From: Ptychodera flava
Taxonomy: Eukaryota; Hemichordata; Enteropneusta; Ptychoderidae
Assembly (NCBI RefSeq): GCF_041260155.1
Contig: NC_091933.1
Span: 25,534,674-25,598,673, forward strand
Length of the DNA: 64,000 nucleotides
Direction of reading: 5' to 3'
The notes beneath the pieces were generated by a model. That model did no database searches and was not told where the DNA came from. It saw only the letters and a program-made list of their open reading frames with translations. Shown one piece after another: positions 11,323-21,001 of this stretch; the first letter of the stretch is position 1, and the number at the start of each line of letters is the position of its first letter. The position numbers were made by a program, and so were the translations under genes.

Positions 11323-12933
11323 ATGGAATCAAAGTCTCCAAGTAAGCCCAATATCTCAACGCTTGAGAACTTTCTAGTTTCCATTAGCCCAGCTCTGCTC
11401 AAATATCGGTCTGATTTTGAAGAACTTGATTTCACTTCCACGACTTCGCTCAAGTTTTTCAGAGAATGTGACTTTTCGAAGTTCAGAAACCGTGTCAGCG
11501 AGACTCACAAACGGATGATTATGTATGGCGTTGATAATCTACCGACTCCTCTATCGAAGAATCGCACTGACCAGAAAAGGAGTCCTGACACTGTCGTCGG
11601 TTCGAGTCGTGGACGAATTTCTAAAAGACTCTTCCGAACCCGATCTCCCCGACAAAGAGAAAGACGACCAAGTAGACACCGCGAACCACCGAGAGACGCA
11701 TCTGATGTACGTGCAATGGCGGAATCGGACACGGATGACGACTCCGAATGGGGAAATTATACTTGGCAATCGCCGAGCGAGCTCATGATGGAAGCAATAC
11801 AAGGTGAAATTTCCGAAATGGAACTGGAACTCAGTGAAGCTACTAGGAAATATGACAGTTTGAACAATCGTTACAGACAAACTGATCAACGCAGAGAAGC
11901 GGGCCAAAAGAAATGCACCAACTGTCATCTGTACGGATCACATGATAAGCGGAAGTGCCCATTTCCTACTTGTGTTACCGTTGAACAGTGCGGTTCACTT
12001 GGCGACCATCCCATGGAAAGGAAAGAAATTGCATCAGCAAATGAAATAGTCTGCAAACTGAAAACTGACCTAAAGAAAAAGAAATCTGCGCTCGAGTTAA
12101 AGAAAACTGTTTACGAAGCAACCGCGACAACGTTTTACTCGCGCGTGTACAGTACCTTACTGAATTCTAACAAGAGAAAATATTTGATGCGCACGTCGTC
12201 AGGAATCATGCCGAGGACCGCTATGATCAAGGAAGACTGTGCAATTCTTGAGAAACATTATAAAGGCAAAGTCCCGGAAAACATTGCGCAGGCTGGAAAA
12301 ACGTTCCAAACTGTTATTGACAATTTTAATAGTAAACACAATCGTGCAGATAAATATCGCCCAGGCTCACGATTGCCAGACCCTATCCAAGAAATGTTGA
12401 AACAAAGGAAAGTCCAAATGTCACCGGGCCGATCCCACGATCGTGATGTGACAGCGATGGGGCGCGAAGCACCGGGTCAGACGAATGAAAATCGCCGTGT
12501 CTGTTCTCCACCCAAGGTCAAGGAAGCCTCAAACAATGTTCATCGCGCAGACAATCTCCATGTATCAACAAGCAGTTCGACAGTCTCTGGCATATCTGGC
12601 ACTGTACCAGCTGACATATCGCCAGTCCCGACCCAGTTTTACAGTCCATACGCACAGTATTCTTATGGAATGGGATACCCCTACCAACTCTATCCATATC
12701 CGTGGAATGCTGATCATACACTGACAGCTCCGACTACGCAGTTCAGTCCAATATATACGCCATACGGATATAGCTACGTGCCAGCAGACGGGCATATGCA
12801 TGGAGGGATTATATCTTATCCGACGGCAACATCGACGTCGGCAAGCGATGTTCCCGCGACAGTACAGCCACCACTTCGAATCGAGTCGCCCCTTGAAAAC
12901 TGTGCACCGTCCCCAGACTCAGACGACGAGTAG
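11323..12933 (+). CDS. Accessory protein of the transposon (SAM-like, coiled coil, Cys-rich zinc motif)
   Basis: This intronless 536-aa frame starts at ATG 11323 (gccATGG context) and lies wholly between the TIRs, divergent from the transposase. Order of features: residues about 12-65, a SAM-like helical pattern (FLVSISPALLKYRSDFEELDF ending before HKRMI); about 70-130, Arg/Ser-rich, likely nuclear; an acidic patch TDDDSEW; about 155-195, predicted coiled coil; about 200-232, C-x2-C-x10-C-x4-C-x5-C-x5-H (CTNC ... CGSLGDHP), a probable zinc-binding module; a Lys-rich second coil; and a C-terminal 130 residues rich in Tyr/Pro/Ser. The SAM and zinc assignments are pattern inference. A role in target choice, TIR binding or transposase regulation is plausible but unproven. 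Confidence 0.8.
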   Translation: MESKSPSKPNISTLENFLVSISPALLKYRSDFEELDFTSTTSLKFFRECDFSKFRNRVSETHKRMIMYGVDNLPTPLSKNRTDQKRSPDTVVGSSRGRISKRLFRTRSPRQRERRPSRHREPPRDASDVRAMAESDTDDDSEWGNYTWQSPSELMMEAIQGEISEMELELSEATRKYDSLNNRYRQTDQRREAGQKKCTNCHLYGSHDKRKCPFPTCVTVEQCGSLGDHPMERKEIASANEIVCKLKTDLKKKKSALELKKTVYEATATTFYSRVYSTLLNSNKRKYLMRTSSGIMPRTAMIKEDCAILEKHYKGKVPENIAQAGKTFQTVIDNFNSKHNRADKYRPGSRLPDPIQEMLKQRKVQMSPGRSHDRDVTAMGREAPGQTNENRRVCSPPKVKEASNNVHRADNLHVSTSSSTVSGISGTVPADISPVPTQFYSPYAQYSYGMGYPYQLYPYPWNADHTLTAPTTQFSPIYTPYGYSYVPADGHMHGGIISYPTATSTSASDVPATVQPPLRIESPLENCAPSPDSDDE

Positions 12934-13412
12934 TACGCATTTATTGAGTGCTGCATCATTGACATTGACATTGTAATTTCTCAGAGCGCCCTAGTACATT
13001 TTCTATAAGCGAAAGGACTGAACTCTCGGCTATTAGGCTACACCTTTGTACAATCAACCCAGTTCTGACTCTTTAAACTTTGCGACATGGTAGAGTACGA
13101 AATTCAGTATGCATGAACTGAACTTTGTTGCTTTTAGATTGTTTAGGATATTTTTGGTTACCTTTGCTAATATATTTCCCGTTAGTATGGTTCGATACAA
13201 ATTACCTTACCTTTTGTACGTTTTGTTCAAGTTGGCAAGTGTTATGTACGGTAGATCTGCGTCAAAAGAAAATGTGAGTTCCGCCTTCTGTGAGTTATTA
13301 AACTATGATGAATGACACACAAACTTTGTCGTTTTTATTCAATATATTATAAAGCACACAGAGAGTCGGCAGCGGAATTCTGACGATTTATCTCTCAAGT
13401 ATAAAACTGACG

Positions 13413-13615
13413 ATTTCTTGAAGTTGTCTTGCTCAGTGTCAGTTACGGAATGATCTTCCCGCTATTCTCTCATTGAGACTGGATGCCTGCTTTGATATAA
13501 ACAAACACAGATTTAATTACATCCCTGCTGTGTTCGCCCCAATAAAGTCTGCTACTCTTATCAATAAAAACAACGTCTCAACCGACAGAGTGTTGCAGGA
13601 AGGTCGAATTTCAGT
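13413..13615. repeat. Right terminal inverted repeat of the two-gene transposon
   Basis: It is the inverse of 9390-9592. It ends ...ggtcgaatttcagt and is followed by tgaataaaac. The inner boundary is marked by cgatttcttgaagttgtc. Confidence 0.92.
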
Positions 13616-13638
13616 TGAATAAAACATAACTTTTCGGA

Positions 13639-13974
13639 CTTATTTTATGTCAATTTTGTCAATGTCGGACTTTTGATTCAAGAGAAACCAGAATCACCTA
13701 CAGATATGTCTGTATTAAACACGACGAACAATTGGGAATAGTTTGTTATGCTACTGTCGGTCTCAGTCGTGGTGTCTCTCCCATAAAATTCGAAGCTATA
13801 GGTCTACACTTGTCGTTTCGATTCACAGGTAGCGGTACACCGATGACCAGATATTGTACTGTTCTTAAAACTAGTCTAAGCAATTTTACGACACTGCACT
13901 ATTTGCCATCGTGTCTCCCCGTGAACGTCCTGGATGGACGTGACCATTGTTTTACTGCGCCCATTAGAGTGTAA
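13639..13974 (+). other. Open frame of unknown identity, possible exon of the outer element
   Basis: A continuous frame precedes and includes the segment VCYATVGLSRGVSPIKFEAIG, with Cys pairs at its start (CQFCQC), ending in TAA. It has no in-frame ATG near its start and matches no family I recognise. It sits between the right end of the two-gene transposon and the right end of the 8.3 kb insertion, so it may be a coding relic of the outer element. It could also be chance. Confidence 0.2.
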
Positions 13975-16442
13975 ACCCTGTTCGTTACCAGCAGAATACT
14001 TTTTAAGTTCTGTACATCAGTGTACACTGTGTGTATAAGCCCTAAACCTAGTTTAATTCAATTATGGAAAGGTATTAAAGAATAAAGGGTCGTTACAGTT
14101 GCTAAAATTGCGAGAAAAACGGCACTTTTTACTCAAATAGTCCTATTCACAAGCTCTATTGTTTTAAATCACGTCCATGGTGTGCTGTTGATTTTCATTC
14201 TTTCGTGCAATTTCATTCGCTTGAAGCAATTATCCTTTCATTTGACTGCTCTGTGGGACTCTTCTGAATATGTGTTTTGGATAAAAAGAACTCTACAGTG
14301 AAAGACATAAACTTCGACGGTGATAGGTATACAATATCGGTTCTCGACGGTGATAGGTATACAATATCGGTTCGATGTGTGAAGATATACAGATTACAAG
14401 TTATTTTAGAAGTTCTCAAAACCAGTAAAAATAATTCTGCGCGCCACTTATTGATAATTTCTTCTTGTGAACGTCCTTGAATCCGTGACCGCGACCATTG
14501 TTTTCGAAGTGTTCGACGGTGGATGATCGGTAGATTAATGAAGATATATGTTACTGAACTATCGTGTGATTGTTTAATAGCATGGTTAGGTAATAGACGG
14601 TGTAGTCTGTAGAGGCGATACGGCGAAATTCCACGGCCCAAGGGAGCGTACATCGCATGGTTTCTTACAACGAACCATAGACAGAGCCGTCGGTTTCCAT
14701 AGCTACTACGTGAAATCCGGCCTCACCGATGTCCCGGGCCGATGTCCCTGTCCTGATTCGGAGAACAACTTTCAAGCTGCGTGTTGAGGTTCAGATGTCC
14801 GATTTTTTCATATTCAAAAGGCTTATTGATTTACAGAGAACGCCCGTCTTGTTTTTAGCTTTAACTTAGCGCAAGATGGCAATTGAAAATTCAAAGCCAA
14901 ATAGCCAGTGGGAAAAAATAGACGACTCGCTCTCACCAGCGGTCGAGGTCGCAATGAAAAAAAATCGAAGTCTCTGAAATCGGTATCATTGCTCCGCCAT
15001 GTTTATTGTTGGTTGTACGGCCAGTTTAAAGTCACAGACTTTCTTCAAGGTAAAGTTCATATAATTGCCATACCGCGAAGTTCCCTGTGCATTTCAATAT
15101 GTCTATTTGGAAGCAAAAGCGCCACGGACATTCGATCGATGGTGATGAACTTTCTCCAGGGCGTGACATGTCACCAGTTACGAACTTTACTGGTTTTCGA
15201 TACGAAATATGCAATATATTATCAGCGTTGTTCACGTTGTGTTTTGAGTTTGATATGGAATATAACAGGAAAACACTAACAATTAGAGTGACGATAGAGA
15301 CCATGCCCGATACGAAAAAATTGACATCAACTACTTGCAATGAGCAGTGACCTGAAACTTCAGACTGATATATAAATGTCGACAATATAAAACATTGAAA
15401 TGCCGAGAGAGAGAGGGAGAGAGAGGTTCACGCGGTCGCGAACTGATTATACTCTTTCGGATATGACTTCGGTGTAGACGATACACAGACATCGAAAATG
15501 TACACCTACTTTCCAGAAATTCGACTAATCTTATAATAAAGAGTGGAACAAATCCAAAAGTGTTGGTGGAAGTAAATCTTCAGATGTTGGTTTCTAAAGT
15601 TAGATAATACTTACAGAAATATGGTCGTCATTGTCTTCTCTTAAAAACTATTATCTTCAACACCACGTGTTCTTATGATCGGTGATGTCATTTTTTATTA
15701 TTTTTACAAACTTTCAATGCATCAAACGCTATAAGACTATCTCATCTGCCTGTCAAGGAGTTACAATATATTTCCAAGGGCTGGCACACGATGTCAACTT
15801 ACGTGTCGTCCGTCGAGCGGCCGGTGGCAGTCTCACAGATTGTTCCGTTTGTAATCGCGGCCACTTTGATTTTGATATGACACCAACGTGCGTTTGAGGT
15901 TTTTTTGTTACGAAATTTGTCGACCTCACAAAATTTCACAGTCCATGCTTTGAAGCAGTCTCAACATGGCAAAAATGTCTCGCTTAAATTTCATCCTCGT
16001 CGTTCCAAATTAAATTCGACCACTAAATTATTTCGGCAGTTTTAATTTCCTATTAATTCGACGTTTTTCAAATCGTAATGAATTTTTTCTGGTCGAATTG
16101 ATAGGGTTTTTGGTATCAAGCTTATCTCTTCGTCGGACCAGTATACCGCGAGATGTAGTTCGGCAGCCATGGCGAAAGTGAATATTGTATATTGGTTGTT
16201 GTTTGTTTTATGTTACAAATACCTGTCGCGTGAGGGCGTTTGAAACGCTTCTGAAGCGGCTCAGTCTGTCCACACAGCGATTTGCGGATAGAGTTAATCC
16301 CTACAACGGCTCTGGTCGGGCCGACTAAACCGTCTCAAATCTGAAACGCTTCAGAACCATTTCGGAGTGTACACACATAACTTTCTGTGTCAGTATTGGC
16401 CCAGAACCGTTTCAGAGACGTTTCAATGGCCTGTGTATGAAC
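13975..16442. other. Right portion of the 8.3 kb insertion, no supported gene
   Basis: The region is mostly unassigned. It contains a 30-bp tandem duplication (14314-14373), a GA-rich run near 15403-15426, and a short frame starting in good context (agATGGCAATTG at 14876) that closes after about 33 codons. Near 16170 agccATGGCGAAAG opens another short frame. The last about 230 bp (16215-16443) are rich in gaaacg/cgtttc motifs in both orientations and form the subterminal part of the insertion. Confidence 0.4.
14314..14373. repeat. 30-bp tandem duplication
   Basis: The unit tcgacggtgataggtatac, with acaatatcggt following, occurs twice head to tail with a 30-bp period. Confidence 0.9.
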
Positions 16443-16552
16443 GGCATAAGTTCTATCGTTTAGCGAATTATTATACATCGAATAGTATCACAAACTGGGT
16501 TACGTAATGCTACATTGTACGTTATTAAAGGCATGATTCAGGCTTCAGATTG

Positions 16553-16675
16553 TCTTGCCAAGAAATTTACTTACTAGATTACAATTTCAATTGAAAACAA
16601 AAAGTATGACACCTTCATAATCCTCTTACAGACTAGTACAAACTCGATCCCTGGGATCGCTTTCCCTACCTTTAG
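16553..16675. repeat. Fragment of the 1.6 kb inverted-repeat family
   Basis: The stretch tttacttactagattacaattt ... cctcttacagactag ... gatccctgggatcgc is the inverted, diverged counterpart of about 1970-2075 in the 1634-3255 element. It lies in intron 2 of gene A just before exon 3. Confidence 0.55.
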
Positions 16676-18715
16676 TCAGTAATCAGGGTGGTAAAAAGCC
16701 TTGAAGCTATAGAAGTGTCACATATCTCCCATACTTCGCTCACCTATTGCATCAAGCCGGCAACCTAGAGCGACGTAGAGCTCAACCAAGGACTTAAAAC
16801 TCTCCAGGGCGAACGGCAGGAATGGTTGGTTTTCAAAATTAATATAAGGATGAAGAGAGTTTAAAAAAAATAGAGTGCCGGACGATTGGATCTCAAAATA
16901 AAAGACGAACCTTATCTATATTCTCGCCTCCAGAGCTGTTTGTTAATAAATCCTTTCATGTTGTTAATTTATGCTCTATGTCCCTTCAATGAAGGAGTGT
17001 GAATTCACCAAAACATCAGACACGACCGCACTGCGAGTTCTGTGGAATGGTAATCTACGTGTAAGGTCACGTTCAGCTCCAAATTCTTGCTTTCGTTGGT
17101 ACTTCACTTTCAACGGTAATGAGTGCAAGGGTCCAGCACCGATAGATAGTGCCGTTGCCTCCGACAGCGACACAAATCGTCACCGTGTAACTTCAAGTAA
17201 GTGTGGAGTACTCTACAGTATAAAAAATAATATTCGGATATCATTGCACTTCTTACCAATATGATGAAAATCAGGTTCAGAGATTTACTCGTTTTTCCCT
17301 CTTTTGTTTTGTCCTTTGCATTTGTCTCACGTTGGTCCTTGTGTCCCTACCTATATGCCTAGGAAATTTCGCGTTTAAACTTGACAAAAAGAACGTTTTA
17401 TATATACAGAGAATTTACCTCACTTGCATGCAGTCCTCCGTAAAACACTGAAACTGTCTTTCACGGGCCGGGGCTTTGCACAAATCTTTACGTGGGTAGG
17501 CGTTTGAGGGAGCGTTCACTTATTGTGGCCGAAGTGGGTCGGCATTTTATTACATGCCTCGACGTTAGGGACTGTTCAGTTTTTACTGCGGGGGGGGGGC
17601 AAATCAAGGGGGGGTATCGTAATTTTGGAATTCGCAAGGGGGATGGGTCATCGCTTTTTCACTGGTAGGAAAAGGGATTCACCACATTTTCAAAACATAA
17701 TACCTGCAATAAAGTTCAATTTATGCCATGGTCATGATCGACCCTCTTTACCGGCGGGCCGCCTGCAGCGGCCCACTACAATAAATAGACTTTATGTAAT
17801 GGCCCATGACACTCGTTACAAGCTAGAATAAAGTTGACTTTACGTAATGGCCCATGACATTCTTAACCGAGCTATATGGCACCTAACACTTTTGAAAAAT
17901 TTGCAAAATATGAAAATCCAATTATCCCAAATTAGTTCCAATCATGTTTCATATAAATGACAATTCTCAGCAAAAAGAATGATGTACTTTTTGGTCATTT
18001 AATTTTTCCTAGTTATTTTAATCTGCCAAGAGCTGAATGCGAAATGGTAGACGATTCTTTATGAAAGCGATATCCAAAGTTTTAGAGACGAAAATGATAC
18101 ATTAATTGTGCCGAAGTTGGCTGATCGTCATCGGTCAGCAGTGACAGCACAATCAATGCGGCAGCCGGTCAAAATTGTTATGCCCACATATAAATTTTCT
18201 GAAACAGAATCTCCCCATTGCAATTCATATGTAGGCTTTACAATTTACGATGAAAAGACTTGTCTTTTGTTTGTTTGAACCGTCTACGTAACAAGTTACA
18301 TAGCTGGTGATACCTTAAAATGCTATCAATCATAATATAATTGACGGCAGACTTTACACTTTCCTATCTAACTGATGTATAGGATTTTTCTTCTAGCCGC
18401 TTAATGTCATGTTATTTACATTTCAGTTGAAGGTCTGTGCTACGGTATACCATCTGGCACAGTGAATGTGGAATTCCGTATCTCTCAATGCCTGGACAAA
18501 TCGCGGGGCGGTGAAGCCCATACCGGATGGAACTCGGTCTCTCGTATTATTGTTGAGGAAATTCTCACATCGTATTAGCTCACCGAGCCGAACGTCACTT
18601 TCGCAACCTTTGAAGAAATCGAGTGACAAAATTCGAAAACAACCTTGAATGTCTTTAAACTACAGTAGATAAAGCCCGATTAGTTTGATTCTGTCGATAT
18701 GTTAAACTTTGCTTA

Positions 18716-19174
18716 CAGTGCATTTCACCTAGGTACCGCAACTCAGCGTACGAGACGGACACAATCCACGCACTGAACACACGATTAGCTTGGGTATCAC
18801 GGACACATTTCAAAGTCACCGACTCGTCGATTTATTACTGTAACAGTAAACCAGCATGGGACAGCCGCTCTGTCTAGACTGAGAGATACACTTGATCTAC
18901 AATGTATGGCTTTTTAGTTAGTTCTGTTGAGAATACCTTCACCTCTTGAACTCTTAGCTGAAATTGTACAAGAAAAAGTTACATTGTAGATCAAGTCTGG
19001 TCAACTGTTTATCTCACAGTCTAGACAGCGGCTGCCTCATGCTGGTTTACTGTAATAAATCGACGAGTCGGTGGCTTTGAAATGTGTCCGTGATAACGAA
19101 GCTAATTGTGTGTTTCGTACGTGGATTGTGTCCGTCTCATACGCTGAGTTGCGGTACCTAGGTGAAACGCACTG
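18716..19174. mobile_element. TA-flanked foldback MITE (Tc1/mariner-type), 459 bp
   Basis: The element begins CAGTGCATTTCACCTAGG and ends with its near-inverse CCTAGGTGAAACGCACTG, with long arms of about 190 bp around a short centre. TA lies immediately outside both ends (18714-18715 and 19175-19176). The same spot is uninterrupted in B (tttgctaaatgaag, near 37048), C (ttgcttaatgg, near 49184) and D (ttgcttaatgaag, near 59966). It therefore inserted into the 3' flank of gene A after or independently of those copies. Confidence 0.92.
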
Positions 19175-20214
19175 TAATTAAGAGTAATGGTAGTATTGTA
19201 GCTACTTCGTTTCTTTGATCAGTTTATTTATTGTCCTACAAATCATTACGACCATACAACAACGTTGAAGGGTCTTCCTTTCGATTTTTTCTTCTCTGCC
19301 TCTCCTATGTCTATAAATTAAAATCATTCTTCTCTTTAACTTCATATCCTGAGTCCGTTTTAGTTTTCAGCTGTTTAAATGACGTTAATTTAAAAAGTAA
19401 TTAAACTGTAGATGAAAACGGGAAAACAACAGTCTTTTAATTATGTCAACAGATTGCTTTTTACTTTGATCATAATTTGAAGCTTTATTTCTTGAAATTT
19501 CACAACTAAGGATTTTAAAACGTTTTACGTCGTTTTAGATTTTCGTCCCGAATTTTTAAACGGTTCCTGGACAATGGGATTGTAAAAGGGTGAGTTATAG
19601 CATGGTTGGATTGCCTGTGAACAGTTCTTGACAACTTAGTCCTCATGTCCTTAAAATACACAAAAAAGCAAAGTGATTGTATACGTGTTTTATAATATTT
19701 TCGAGAAAGAATTAAATCTTCAAAGACAATAACGACGACAGTGATGATCATGATTACAATGGCAATGCTGATGATTGGCAACAAAAGGAAAAAAACTATA
19801 AGCGTTGATACTGGCAATCTTATTTTAATGGATAGGGTCGTTGTGTTTTTAGTCATATCTCAGAAAGGAGACACCGTGAAATAAAAGAGCACAACTGTCA
19901 AAATTTTAAACGGAAGTGGTTGGCATCGGTAAGTTTCAAAGATCATCGGTCGCGTACCCGGGATATGATTTTTTGCCCATGCGGTGCGCATAGCCTACCA
20001 AAGTGGGCCTATGTCGCAGGTTGGCGTGTGTTAGTCTGTATGCGTGTCTGTAATGTCTGAAAGTCTGCCAGTATGTCTGCGTGTGTGTATTATGGATTTT
20101 GTGCAGTCGATATCTCTCAAACGGCGGGCCAGTTTAGCTGGATTTGAACTTGAGCGAGCACTTTATCTGTATGCAGGCTTCCCGTAGTGTTGTCATATTC
20201 TATAGCTAGAACTA

Positions 20215-20621
20215 CAGCAAAAAACAGGATGGTTGAACAGTCTCATATACGTTACGTTTACTTTTTTATACGTGGCACACAAGTTTTGTAGATAACATTG
20301 TAGATAAAAAGAGCCGACTCATTTGAGTGTCTGGATAGAACACACACAGGGAATAGCTAAATTAGTTATTGAGTTGATAGTAGAGACCGAAGTTAATTAG
20401 GACAGCACTCTGGCTAAACAAACATAATACAACGTATACGTACTGGTGCCAATCTGTCTAGACACACAAGGATAAACAGTGGAGTGGAGAGTTACATGAT
20501 TAGTATTTCACTCAAATGAGTCGGTTCTTTTTATCTACAATGTATCTACAAACTTGTGTGGGACGTACAAAAAAGTAAACGTAATGTATATGAGACTGTC
20601 CAACCATCCTGTTTTTTGCTG
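20215..20621. mobile_element. TA-flanked foldback MITE, 407 bp
   Basis: The arms 20215-20329 and about 20509-20621 are inverted copies (CAGCAAAAAACAGGATGG ... CCATCCTGTTTTTTGCTG), each flanked by TA at 20213-20214 and 20622-20623. The inner edge of the arms is the ccgactcatttgagtg motif. TIR sequence and TA duplication suggest a Tc1/mariner-type non-autonomous element. Confidence 0.9.
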
Positions 20622-20908
20622 TATCACCAACTGTTGTTTGTACTTAGTCGAACTGTGTAAAATACGTCATGCAAAAATAATCTTTAATAGTTAGAAGCAA
20701 AATGAAGAGCTGTTTTCCTTGAATGCTGGTGAAGAATTCTTGGATATTCTCCACTTAAATGCTGCAAATATGCAACATCGCAAAACTATGAAATGATGAG
20801 TCTGTGAAAAATTTAGGCCCTTCCACGTCTGTTTGGCGGTGACAAACTAAAACAATAGTTTGTGTTGATTGGGACACCATCGCTTCTTGCCGATTGGGGC
20901 ACAGACTC

Positions 20909-21001
20909 AGACTTAAAGATCCGTCGCTCGAGGGCGCTCTCTACGCTTCCCCTCTAAGGGGGGTCGTAGAGGGAGTCCTCGAGCGACAGATCTTTAAGTC
21001 T
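20909..21001. repeat. 93-bp long palindrome
   Basis: AGACTTAAAGATC and gtcgctcgagg at the left are mirrored by cctcgagcgac and GATCTTTAAGTCT at the right. The centre is itself partly self-complementary (ctctctacg ... cgtagaggg, cccct/agggg). One fold would give a hairpin of about 40 bp. Confidence 0.85.

Larger units (their letters stand above)
9390..13615. mobile_element. Two-gene IS630/Tc1/mariner-type DNA transposon with 203-bp TIRs
   Basis: Terminal inverted repeats 9390-9592 and 13413-13615 enclose a transposase (minus strand, 9778-10856) and a divergently transcribed accessory gene (plus strand, 11323-12933). The outer 184 bp of the two repeats are identical by eye (from ACTGAAATTCGACC inward), so insertion was recent. 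The last 19 bp have a few mismatches. Two AATAAA signals for the transposase lie just inside the left TIR at 9710-9724 on the minus strand. The 466-bp intergenic region holds gtgtatataatt at 11037-11048, a possible TATA element for the accessory gene. A TA sits at 9387-9388, but the right flank has no TA at the matching position, so the target duplication is unresolved. TGAAT occurs near both ends (9378-9382, 13616-13620). Confidence 0.85.
8134..16443. mobile_element. 8.3 kb composite insertion in intron 2 of gene A
   Basis: Intron 2 of gene D (around 57405-57500) reads through a site that in gene A is split: tgatcaatattactagtattac at about 8108-8130 and gttctatcgtttagcgaattattatac from about 16449. 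The inserted DNA begins near 8142 with gttcatacaggcaaaaattgaaacgtttcag and ends in the inverse, ttcagagacgtttcaatggcctgtgtatgaac, ending near 16443. These imperfect inverted ends suggest one large DNA transposon that later received the two-gene transposon and a foldback. No target duplication is resolved and no transposase belonging to the outer element was identified. Confidence 0.5.
4871..18578 (+). pseudogene. CTHRC1-like secreted protein gene A, frameshifted in exon 1
   Basis: Four exons align with copies B-D: exon 1 4871-4986, exon 2 7430-7513, exon 3 16995-17196, exon 4 18427-18578 (stop TAG). Exons 2-4 are open and keep the splice signals (ttacag/aac, aag/gtaagt, gaag/gag, tcaa/gtaagt, ttcag/ttg). 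They encode KQCTW, ECEFTK, RVRSRS, FRWYFTFNG, IEGLCYGIP and GWNSVSRI, the core of the CTHRC1 C-terminal domain. Exon 1 is 116 nt, not 117: a T is missing in ctgatttgg (B and C have ctgattttgg), so the signal peptide runs out of frame to a stop at the donor. The homologous poly(A) position (about 19311) reads tataaatt rather than aataaatt. Intron 2 is 9.5 kb because of transposon insertion. It is probably a pseudogene. A sequencing error, or an alternative first exon, could still make it functional. Confidence 0.75.

Noticed and set aside
11505..12801. Frames overlapping the accessory gene on other frames and on the minus strand
   Set aside because: The 536-aa frame is longest, has a good start context and coherent domains; the others are shadows.
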